A DNA stretch of 64,000 bases, from assembly GCA_013398615.1 (NCBI GenBank), contig VZSR01002395.1, positions 3,176,069 to 3,240,068 of the forward strand, in the 5' to 3' direction. The position numbers and the translations under genes are program-made. Under the pieces are notes generated by a model. It saw only the letters and a program-made list of their open reading frames with translations. It ran no database searches and had not been told where the DNA came from. The DNA is from Brachypodius melanocephalos (Eukaryota > Chordata > Aves > Passeriformes > Pycnonotidae). Positions 1 through 11,019 of this stretch are shown piece after piece (position 1 is the first letter of the stretch; each line of letters begins with the position of its first letter).

Positions 1-3000
1 GAGGATGAAGAGGGTACCCATGATCAAATACATAACCAGGCTATGCTGGCACTGAGGTAAAAAAACCTCTTGATATGAGAGGGAAGAGGTGCCAACAACT
101 TGCCTGCATGATCCAACAGGGATGAGGCAGAAGGAAATAAAGCAGCAAGAAGAGGTTGATGAGTGTAAACAGGAGGGGTGCAGGCAAGAGAGATGGGTTG
201 TATAGAAAGTTGAAGTAGAAATAGTTTTACAGGCAGTCTCAAACATCCTTCCACATAAGGAATTAAATCAGAAGGTCAAACTGATCTCCTGGGCAAGGCA
301 ACCAGCAGGACTGCAGCAAAAGTCCACCTCAATGGGTGAAGCAAAAGCCATCATGCACCATGGGGAACTGATCTACCAGGGGGGTAAAACTGAGACACTC
401 ACAGGACAAGCAGACTGCTGTCACATCACAGCAAATCCACCAGCCACAGGAGCAGTTTTCTATGCAGTTCAGTCACCTGCACAAAGTGTCAGAGGAAAAC
501 CTAAACCACTAAGAACAACTGGTCTTGCCAAGTAACCTGAAGTCAGTGCATTTCACATAAGTCAGTGTCCTGTCTCATTCAATTTGCAAACTGATCTAAT
601 GACAGAAATGTTTATTTTTACTATTTTTCCCCCATATTCATTACAAACACATCTTTCCCTGCTATAGGTCTCTGCTTCTCCCAGTTCTTGTTTAGGATCA
701 TATGCTGCTCATCAGCCATGTGGTGCATTCTCATGTCCAGAACTCAGCAACGAACCAAAAATCACACACTACACTGCAAGCCTAGGAGAAAGACTCCCTA
801 GGAATCGACAGCCCTTGGAGAAGGAACTAAAACCACAGAGAGCCAGCAGGCACAGCTGCTCTCTGAACGGGAAACATCAGTGTTATTCCCGAGGAAATGC
901 TTACTAAGGGTGAAACAACAAATTTGTGCTCATGCACTGTAGAGGAGACCTTGCAGTTATTTTTAGAGGAGTTCTCCTCTGCTCCTTTGGCTGGCAGACA
1001 AAAACCACAACTCAAACAGGAAAGAAAGTGTCGAAAGAGAAACAAGTGTTCTTCACAACTGTGCTTTGGCCAGAGGGAGATGAAAGGAAAGACTGGATAC
1101 TAGACAGAATGCTCTTATCCCTAGCAACTGGAGTCTTGTGCTTCCTTTTTCAATAAGAACATAATTAATTCAAGGATGGAACCCACTGATGAATCACCTG
1201 AAAAAAAAAATCCCTAGGTACCATCGAAGAAAGCTCCAAATCCAAAAGCAAAGTGACCTCTAGAGCATCAGACCCAAAGGATCTCCTGTCTCAATGATAT
1301 CTTTTGCTTCCCAGCTCAAAACCCCCCAGAATATTTAAGTACATCATATGCTGAGAACCTGACATGGGCTTTTTTGTTAATGCTGTAGTTGTGGGCAAAC
1401 CTGGCATTACACATTATGGCTGTGTTCTGCAAATGATTTCCTGATGGTATTTGCTAAAGACAATGGAGCACCGTGGAGAAGAATATACCCCCACATATCT
1501 GACTTTATATGAATCACTCATTTTGGTGGGGTTTTATTCAAATGTCAAGATTTCCAAAGCAGGTGGCAGTTCTGAGGGAGATGGGGGTGTTCCAGGACAG
1601 ATATTGAAGTCTCCAACTGTTTCCACAGGTGTTGTCAAACCAAAGCAAATGAAAGGCAGTCCCCAGCCATTTTAACACTTTGGCTGATCACGTTTATCCC
1701 ACTGCAGGGGCCTCACAAAAGGACATTTTTTGAGTGTAGTTTTCTGTACAAGGACAGCCTAGATCCAATTAACACCTCGGTCTTACAGGAAGTGTGGTTT
1801 ATCATCACTCTCAGCTTCATGCAATGGGCTGGAGCCTGTACAGCTCCTCACTGCATCCACCTGGGCCAGTCAGGCAGGAATCTTGTGATAAAATACTGGG
1901 AGCTTGGCTTTGTGCATGCCAGGATCTCTCTTCAACTTTCACATCTTAAATACTTCTCCCCAGTGCTGTCAAAAGCCTAGCTATGCCTGCAGGGGAAGAA
2001 AATCCAACCTTTAATTATAATCCCTTCAGCCAACAAAAATAAAACCGGATTTTGTGAGGGATGCCAAGAGGGATGAACAGCCTGTGTGAGAACTGGCTAC
2101 ATTCAGGATTAAGAATGAGCTGTTTAATAAATACTGAATACAAAGCAAGCTGAAAGAAAATAGGCTTGATGTAAAGCCCTGACTTCTTGTCTTGGCAGAT
2201 TTGGCTCCCTCATTGCATAAAGACTTAATATAATTCTTTTAAAAAGAGCTTTGCAGTTACAGTCTCATTCTTCAAAGGTGCAGGTGATGCAGATGTGCAA
2301 AATGCCTGAACAAGGCAGTAAAATACTTCATTCCTTTAGCTGTCCCAGCTTCTTTTGTAGGAGAAATATGGCAGGTAGCATAAGCTAACACAGGGAAAAG
2401 GACAGGATAACTCTGAGTGAAAGAATAAGATGCCAATATGAGAAGCAGTTCAGCAAACCTGAGTAACACATATGCAGTTTAGTTTTAGTCTGAATAAAGG
2501 AAATAAGATGATTAAAAAAACAGGAGAGATGAAACACTTTGGAAATCAGGAACGAGTCAAGTTCTTGCAGAGGCAAAGGTTGAGAAGGTTAGTTGCAAAT
2601 TACTCAACAACTGTTTGTTATCTTGCACAGGAGATAATAAATTTGTATCAACAAAGAAAACATTTATTTACATACTTTATTATCAGGATAATTCAGTATC
2701 TAGATGAAGATAACTTTGCATTCCTGATAAGGAAAAAAAAAGTATTACCCTGAGAGAGTGCTGTCTGGTTAATGATCTTCAAATTGATGTTTTACTCTAC
2801 ATTTTAAATATCCATGCTTTGCTTTTATTTTCTTTTCCATAAATCATCCACATTGTCACAAACCACCCTCTCTCCCACTGAACATATGACTTCCCTGTGT
2901 CATATCTGCACTGCATGTTCTTTGCATTGTATTACATTTAAAATGACAGAAATTTTTTCACCTGTGGCTGCAAATCGAGTTTCTTGGAGTTTATCCCTTG

Positions 3001-3824
3001 AATGCTCTTGATTCCCAGCACATATCTGGGGGTCACACTTTAGCTTTGGAAAAGGCCAATACACATTATGCCAACTCGTCCTTTATCACTTGCTACTTTC
3101 CTGACATCCCCAAATAAAGACTGAACTGCAAAATTGGTTATGCCTTACCACTCCCCCAACTTTTCCTTCTCTTGGAATCCCAGTAGTTTACATGGTCTTT
3201 GGTTTATTTCTTCCAGGGCAGGCTGGGATGCGTCCCTACTGCTCTAGGTCTGCTTTTAGCATCTGAAAGAGGAGCACAAACCTGCCCTGCCCCCAAAAGC
3301 TGGACCAGCCTTTGGCTCTGACAGAAAGGCGATGGGAATCAGGTAAGAGCAGCATGAGGAATCCATGAGCATAAAGATGCCACAGTGAGGAGGTAGCACA
3401 ATAAATTGAAAATCTGCTGGTGACAGTTCTGAGCATTTCTACAGATTAATGTGATTTATCAGTCACCAGAGCTGTTGATGAGATGGTGCTCAAATGGGGC
3501 TGAGTTTAATGCACTGCCTGAACTCTATGGCATTGGTCAGTCATAAGTTCTCATGTGGAGGCTCTTGAGCTTCAGCACAAAAGGTTTGATCTGAAGTGGT
3601 TTTGTTCACATTTGGGATGGACGTGGATGCTCACTGGGGCTCATCTAACACAGGTGTTTTGGTGAGCAAACACTGCTAGATAATATGTTCAGCTCCCAAG
3701 ATCTTGCATTTATCAGTTCCTTGATGTCTTGCAGGATTTCATCCAGTGCCTTTTCATCATCAGGGAGTAGCTGAAGCAGAGGGATAGAAGGGATGAGAGT
3801 TGAGGAAAAGCTCTGTTAGTAGTC

Positions 3825-3995
3825 AAGGACTCTTCCAAGGATGGGGCAGCCACAGTTTCTTTCGGCAACCTGTGGCAGTGCTTCACCCCCCTCACAGGGA
3901 AGAATTTCTTTCTAATATCTAACCTGAACCTGCTCTCTTTCAGTTTGAAGCCATCCCCCTTGTCCTGTCACTACATGCCCTTGTAAAACCATGAC
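3825..3995 (-). mobile_element. CR1 LINE fragment
   Basis: The plus strand reads GGATGGGGCAGCCAC, CAACCTGTGGCAGTGC, AAGAATTTCTTTCTAATATC and CACTACATGCCCTTGT in order, the familiar antisense form of an avian CR1 3' region. The insertion is therefore on the minus strand. The left edge is approximate. Confidence 0.88.
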
Positions 3996-6900
3996 AGATG
4001 TGCACATACTCCTGGCTCCCTCCCAAAGAGGACACAGGTTTGGCAGCTGGGAGAGGGAAGTTCATGTAGTGGCTTTTCACACTGCTTTTACCTTTCCCAC
4101 TACATCATGCAGAACCCCACAGAAACAAGCTACATCTGAAAGCAGATGGAAACAGCCAACCCTGAACTGTGCCAGGGAAGCTGATGAGTTTTAGGATCAG
4201 GGTAACACTGGGACACATGTATGAGGATGAACCTTCTCCCAGCTGGTGATACACCCAGAGAAACAGCTGAATGACACCACTGATGGGAGTGACTCTACCG
4301 TGGTCCTGATGATACTCAGAAAAAGAGCTTCTGCCAGTCATTGCTTCCTTAGATTCTTGATAAGCTGCAGTGTCACACAGATAAGAGACACCCTGAAATG
4401 GAGGGCAGGATCGTGTTGTCCAACCTACCCCACAGCAGCCCACCACTGCTTTACTGCAGCCTAAACCATGCCTCAGATTGTCCTGCCCAGCCTGAGCCTT
4501 ACAGCCAAGGCTCCCTCCCTTGGTTCAGCAAATATGGATGAGATCATGTTTTTAGGCAGATTAAGCTTGCATTGCCTGTGGTTGGCCAAAGACCATTTTT
4601 CAGTCTGCTGCCAATGCCTTATTGCCTACAAACCAAAACATTCCTCCCTTCCTAGGGCTGATAAGTGTTGCTAATGTACAAAGAAGTGTAAAGCTATTCC
4701 CTGCTAAGTCAATTAAAGCCAGGAGAGCCTCTTTTCTTAATCATGGATCACAGAGCATCCCTGCCAGCCTGGCATCCTTTGGAAGGATGCTTCTAAGAAG
4801 TTCTCATTTAATGACTCTTTTATTTATTAATCCCAAAACATCCTTCCCTCAGATCTCTTGGCCCACACTCTGACAGGACAGCTGGTCCTTTCATCCAGCC
4901 ACGTACCAGAAGAGACCAAGGGAGAGACCTTGCTGTGTGTTCCCAGCTCTGTCTTTCCATGCCCTGGGCTCCTTATCCCTTCTTTGCCTACCTTCCAGCA
5001 CCCATCAAACTGACAGGGTGCTCTGGCCAGTGCCTGAATTTGCTCCAGTGATTAGGATAATGCCAAAGCTGATCTCACATTTGCAGGCAGCTCTGCAGAC
5101 AAGGCACACGTGGCTGTCACTGTTGAGCAAGAAACGTGTCAGGGAGTGGGAGAGGTCAGGGTGACCATCTAAACAAGCTCTGTGTTGTTATTTCTTGAGG
5201 CTAAAGAAACCAGCGTGGACAAAACAGCCTTGGCAAGGGACTGACACCAGCACAGGGTGTTTCTGAGCGTGTTTGCAGGGACTGGAAGGTGGCACTTCAA
5301 ATCTGAGTCAAATGGTGTGGTCAGCAAAGTGATGCAATGTAGGATAAATTTATCTTAAGAGGTCAGCAAACTTTTTGCCCAGGGAACAAATGCATGTGCT
5401 AGAGAAGACTGTTCTACCCAGAAGAAGACAGGAGATGAAATACTCACCCCAAAACCCCTTGGGGGCTCTGGTGGTTTGTGAGGACTGTAAGTACCCTGGG
5501 CTGTGGAGAGAGGCACTGGCACAGGTCAGGCTTTGGAAGCGTCCTCTGGAACAAAACTACTCTCCAGGGAGAAAGAAAAGGCCTGATATGGTCAAGCACC
5601 CTGGAGGATACCTCAGCTTGAGGATCTCTGGAGAATAACACACCAGAACCACTTCAACAGCATTTACTCTGCTGGTGAAAGAGAAAGCAAAACTAATGAT
5701 AAAATACAGGGCTGAGAAAATCTGTGGCAAAATTCCTGGTCCCTTACCCCAAAGCAGGATCTAAACCACAGCCAGCTAATCCCATTTTAGTTGTTGTTAG
5801 ATCTTTGGGGAAGCCTAAGATAAATTATCTGCTACCTGTAGGAGATAAAGCTCCAGGTGCACAGACACTAAGGGGTGCTCTAAATCAGCTTCAGTCTCTG
5901 CGTGTGTGTAAAGCCATTTTCCATCTGGTGGGCTGCTAGCAGACAGCTTCCTGCAGAGTTGGGAGTACCTTAAAACATCAGCAACTGCATAAAGAAAGGC
6001 AAAATGTAATGCAGGGAAAGATCCTGTTATTAAAGGGAAGCTAGAAGGATGGAGAGTCAGATGTAGAACCCTGCAGCCTCCAGCCCAGCCCTACCTGACA
6101 ATTCCTCACCAAATGACTCCTCTCAGCTTCCTTCCATTGGCTTTTGGTCCAGGAACAGGCACTCCACTTGCAGGCATCATGAGTGGAGATTTTTTTAATG
6201 CTTAGCCAAGAAAATTTGCAGTAATGAATGGTCCAGTAGCAGAATTAAACCCACCTTGGTACTTCATAGGGTTAGGGGTTTATTTTTTTGCCATTATTTG
6301 TTGTGGAAGCCCCCCTTACACCTGACACTCTGTGCATCTGTTCAGGAGCCCCCAGTGCTTTGCTTGGGCACTTGCTTGGTTTCCACCTACAAACTGCTTC
6401 TTTCACAGATCTTACTGGGCCAGAGATTTAATATATTTAATGGTATTTGTCATCAGTTATTAATCTTACTACTTTTTCTTCTTGGAGGTATATCTTACTT
6501 TTTTTTTTTCATTAGTATTTCCATTAGTCTCATAATCCCCATGAGTTCTCTTCTGAAGCCTTTCTCCCCCACCAACATTGCCAAATACATAAGTTTTTAT
6601 AAATGCTTCTCCTGTGAAGGATCTTTGACCTCCTTATCAGCTCTATCCCTGTACTGTGGGTTTTAATTATGTTAATTACATTTGTTTGCCTTCAGATGCA
6701 CATTTGTGGATATAGGTATAATCTAGGAGTAGCCCTGACAGGCAGTTTCTTGTCTTGTTGTGCAAATGGTCTCCTGGAAAGAAAATACAAAAAAATTGCA
6801 AAAAGATCTTGACAGAAGTTTTGTTTTCCATCTCATGCCTCTTTGGCAGTACTTGACATTCCTACCAGAAAGAATGGGAAGATTAATGGCTTTGTTCTGT

Positions 6901-7721
6901 AGCTGTTACAGCTTAAGGACCCAGGCAGGACTTTGGAGCATGTGGTACACAGCTGGAAAAATATCACATTAACTTCTTGGCTCACAAACCCTTTTCAGGC
7001 CCAAAGTAAAGGCAGAAGTCACCAACATGATACACATGTGGCAGCTGCTCCAGTTTGTATATTAACTCAGGAGAGGTGAGAAACTCTGGTCTGTCCCCAG
7101 AGCTCTCAACTCCTTCCCTGTGCTCCTGTCCTGCACCTCAAGGATGTCCTGTCCCCTCTCAGCCATGCAATGGCTGATACAAAGTTTAGAAAACCCCAAC
7201 TTCCCTTCTCACCAGGTATTTTACCTTGAACATTTCATGCTGGTTTCCAGGACCTCAAGAAGGGCTTGTGTTAGAGTTTCTCCCCCCACACCCAGCGATC
7301 CTGCCTCTAGGTCTGCTATGGCATGAATGTCTCCATCCCTCTCCTCTCCCTGGCTTTGGAAAGTAAGAAGACACTTGCAGCTCCATCCAGGACACAGCTG
7401 TTGGCACAGGCAGCTCCAGGCTTCCCTTCCTCCCCTCCTTCACAAGGCTCTGCCCAACATCTCCCCACAGCAGCCACCATTCCCAGGACAAAAACCCCAC
7501 GTATCTTACTCTGCTCCCAATCCCAATCTCTGTGCCCTCTTGTAACACCCCCCAAAACCAGGAGCCTCAGAGAAAAAACAGACCAAGACAATTTCTTTTC
7601 CTCCCCTAATAGCAAAATATATTTTAACTGCTGTAATACAGTAGATTATAAACAGCTCTTGTACTCAACAGAACACACACAGGTTGCATTGTGGAACGGC
7701 TGGTGACAGCGCCAGGGCCAA

Positions 7722-7811
7722 GGCTGGGGTGTCCCCTGCCACAGCCAGGGAAGGGCCAGCATGGCTGGGGTGTCCCCTGCCACAGCCAGGGAAGGGCCAG
7801 CATGGCTGGGG
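7722..7811. repeat. 41-bp tandem duplication with partial third copy
   Basis: A GC-rich 41-bp unit starting GGCTGGGGTGTCCCC occurs at 7,722 and again at 7,763 with no differences, and its first bases recur at 7,804. Confidence 0.96.
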
Positions 7812-8394
7812 GCAGCAGGAGAAGGGACGAGCTGAGGTTGGCTCCGAAGTTCTGATGCTGCAGAGCACATGAATTCTGCTCTCCCTCTGGCACATCTGCA
7901 TTTGGAAGCAGGAGCTCAACCAGTTCAGTTTGCCTACAGCAGGCAAGCCAGGTGTAATCCATGCAATATCACAGTGAACAAATCCAGCAGGAATTCGCCC
8001 AGCTCCCACTGTACTTGGACAGCTGTCACAGGAGAGCACAGAGCTCCCAGCTCAGACCCAGGCTGGCAGCCACACACCCCAACAGAAAGGACGGACTAGG
8101 CATGAGGACTGCACAGAGCTTTGCTCTTCCCAGGAAGAAACAGCTTTCTGCATGAAAACCAGGATACATTTTGACAGAGTAACACTGATTTTTGTGAGGT
8201 TATTGAGCAAGGAGCTGCAGCTGTACTGGCTGCCATCCCAAAGCTGGAGGATTCCCATCTCACAATGGAGGGAATTACCATGGAAGCAAGCTGCACAGTT
8301 CTTGTGTTGGAAAGAACCACAGAAGACAGTATATATTATATTACACTATATTAAGAGCTCATAATGGACAGGTTGGGAGCCTTCACATCCTCAC

Positions 8395-8429
8395 CACTGA
8401 CCAGAGCATTGCACTGCTCTGGTCAAGTG
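8395..8429. other. Short hairpin, 14-bp stem with one bulge and 6-base loop
   Basis: GACCAGAGCA, the loop TTGCAC and TGCTCTGGTC form a perfect 10-bp stem. CACT on the left and AGTG on the right extend it by four pairs around a single bulged A. It lies beyond the first poly(A) signal of SOAT1. The stem is too short for a typical microRNA precursor. Confidence 0.8.
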
Positions 8430-9040
8430 CTCTGGCACGTGCAGTCTAAGAAACTCAAATGTGGTATAATTGACTTTTAATTAAATAACTTAGTATTTCC
8501 CCTCCAGCACTCTTGAGAAAAAAATGAAAATAAGCCCACATTCAAAAGCAATTTTAAAACCCCACAAAATTGAAAGTAATCCAAATTGTTAATGCCCTGA
8601 CAGCATGGTTGCCAGATGCCTTGATCTACAAGGCTGAAAACCTCAACTTGTCAAAAACTAAGACTAGTTCTAACAGCTGAGCATCCCTTTCTGGTTGCCT
8701 TTTGCTTGCCAGATCCTCAAGCCCTCAGGCTTCAAACAGTGATGATGCTGACAGAGTAAATGCTGATATTCCTTCTGGGCATAGGACAGTGCCAGGTGTG
8801 AGGGAAACACCACAACAGGGCACAAAGTGCCATCCTTTGGTCTCTTTTTGAAAACATTGAAACTGTATCAAGACCTGCCACCAATATCAAGATGGCAAAT
8901 CAAGTCCCTAATCCACCCCACCCTCTTTGAGTGCAGTTACCTCTGTGTTTTAAGCACCAAACAAAAATGAATTGGACTGCATCTCATCCTATACCATGGA
9001 AGTGACAAAGCTGTTTGGCTGAAGGGTGTTTTTTTGACTG

Positions 9041-9046
9041 TTTATT
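9041..9046 (-). terminator. AATAAA, candidate SOAT1 polyadenylation signal
   Basis: Canonical hexamer on the minus strand, about 1.9 kb past the SOAT1 stop and the first exact one found by eye. Weaker ATTAAA copies occur at 9,152-9,157 and 8,476-8,481. Confidence 0.3.
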
Positions 9047-10962
9047 TCAATAAGGAAGCTTAGTTGTTCCAGAACTTCTGTTCTTTCCTCCCACAAAAGG
9101 TATGGTGAAAGATTTCAGATTACTCAATCTGAATGATGATAAAGCAATCCATTTAATTCTCAGGATTTTATATATTAATACTGCCAAATTTGAGCATATA
9201 GTTCCTCTGAAATTATTTCAACCGTTTCATCAGGAAACATTTTTAGCAGGAGGTGTTTTCAGAGGAGAACTTCACACAGAAACTATTTGGCAAATCTGAT
9301 CTGGTACAATATCCTTTCTCAAGAGCACGATTCCTTCTCACTGAAGATTTGGAAGAGTTGAAGTATTCCCTAGCTTTCATGAAATTACTTCTGACTGAGG
9401 TCAGTGAAAGCAGAAGCCCAAAGGAGAGTCTGAAGTGGCTTGGGAGACAAGTCCATCAATGGTGCCAACAGTGCTGGTATGAAATACCCAGGGCTGTAGG
9501 TAGTAAGGAAATGCTCTTTTCCATTGGCAGTTTCTGATAACATTTGAGTAATTCTACAATATTTCTCACCAAAGTTCTGGTATCTCTATCAGGTGCCCCT
9601 TTTCACCAAAGTTAAGAAGTGTCCATCAGGTGACCCTGTCTCCAAGAATGGGAGCTGCTGTTCCAGTAAAACTGCAGTGATTTGTACCCAGACCCTCTGG
9701 AAGTTCCCTGTTGTGTTTAGCACCTGACAGAACAAGGGAGTGAAGAAACTCTGGCTGATTAAATGCCATGGAAACACCCAACTCACACTGCCTCTGTTGG
9801 TGTTTGGGAGGATGCCCTACCTCTTCACCAAGAGGGCAGTACCCAGGAAGCTGATCTCCACCTGAAGCCCTCTCTGATGCCAGGGCAGACACAGGAAGGT
9901 GACAAAGCAGCTCTGGGCCAATCCTCATTCCCCAGCAGCCTCAGAAACTTCTCCAATGCACACAAGCAGGGTGTGCTGGCACACTGAACTGCATGTGGCC
10001 ATTTCAAACAAGATCATGCTCTGTACCTGTAAAGTTGATCCCATTTTCTTACAGTCGGGTCATAATATTTCAAGTTTTATCTTAGTAAAGAAACCCTTAA
10101 CAACCTGTATACCTTAAAGCACCTTCCAAATTAAAGCAAAAGCTCTTTTACAAGTTAATGATGTTAAAAGAACTGATTGCCTAGAGCAGGAGAAAGGAAG
10201 AGCAAACAGAAAAAGTACTCCTCAAGTCACAAGGGCCTTCAGAGAACAAAAATGCTGTAAGGCAGTTGGGAACTAAATGAATACAGAGAAAACAATTTTT
10301 TGCTGTAAAAAGTCATATAAAACTGCACACATCATGCCCTGCTTCTGAACCTGACTCAGCATAGTGACAATCCCTCTTCCTCTGCCCATTCTATATCTGT
10401 TGGCAGCCAACATAGACAGGATGCAGTTTGAAGCCAGCCAGGAAAACTTTGGCCATCTTCAGAGCAAGGAGGCAAACATCCCGATGCTCTGCCACCTGTC
10501 TGTGTCACAGTGACAGGCAGGATCATGAAGAACAGAAGTTTTGTAGACATCCCATTACCAAAAAAGGAGAAAAAAATTTGCAAAGGTACGGCTAAGAAAG
10601 ATGGACGGATACCAACAATGAGCTACCAGCAAATCTGACTAGCTTGCCTCTTGTCCAGAGGAGCAGCAACTTGGGGGGACCCCTGGATGAGTAGGATTCC
10701 AGTAGATTCCACCTTCAGCTCAATGTTTTACTGGCATGGAAATGGCTCAAAGTGGGACAGCATGTAATAGATGCTGCCTTTGAAGTCTGTTGCAATCCAG
10801 GTCAACTGGTTTGCTCCAGCAACGTTTAAAAAAGTTACAGTTTCTCCCCAATAATCAGGAGGCACAACTTCCCTTAGAAAAAGTCTGTAGTTAGATCATT
10901 GGTCCAAATACTTGGAGGACACCTCTGTTTTTCTGTGATGACATGGCCAGAGCACCCTGTTT
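9041..10962 (-). other. SOAT1: Candidate SOAT1 3' UTR up to the first canonical poly(A) signal
   Basis: This stretch follows the SOAT1 stop codon on the minus strand and has no recognisable coding exon. The first AATAAA on the minus strand after the stop reads at 9,041-9,046 (TTTATT on the plus strand). The following GU-rich element is weak, so the transcript could end earlier at a variant signal or continue to about 7.6 kb. Confidence 0.4.
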
Positions 10963-11019
10963 TCACATCTTCGTGTGACAGGACCACGAGCGTGGCTTTA
11001 AATAGTCCAGGAATGCGGG
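10963..11019 (-). CDS. SOAT1: SOAT1 terminal coding exon (residues 534-551 and stop)
   Basis: 57 nt of coding sequence after the acceptor TTTTGCAG, encoding PAFLDYLKPRSWSCHTKM and TGA. The LDY-x-x-PRSW-x-C core matches human, so this is the true last exon, and Cys547 is the disulfide partner. The final four residues do not resemble the mammalian RYVF tail. The phase-0 join to exon 14 supports the reading. Confidence 0.93.
   Translation of the reverse strand, partial: PAFLDYLKPRSWSCHTKM

Larger units (their letters stand above)
1..9040. other. Region downstream of SOAT1, no gene recognised
   Basis: Apart from one CR1 fragment (3.8-4.0 kb), the 41-bp duplication (7.7 kb) and the hairpin (8.4 kb) nothing is recognised on either strand. 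In human the next gene on this side is AXDND1 in the same orientation as SOAT1. I looked for its opening exons without success, but short divergent exons could be missed by eye. Confidence 0.6.

Noticed and set aside
6256..6666. 136-codon plus-strand frame with hydrophobic stretches
   Set aside because: The hydrophobicity comes from T-rich DNA. No family match, no splice sites or promoter around it.
1..7600. Possible AXDND1 or NPHS2 exons, expected from human gene order
   Set aside because: No stretch on either strand could be matched with suitable splice sites, so synteny alone was not taken as evidence.
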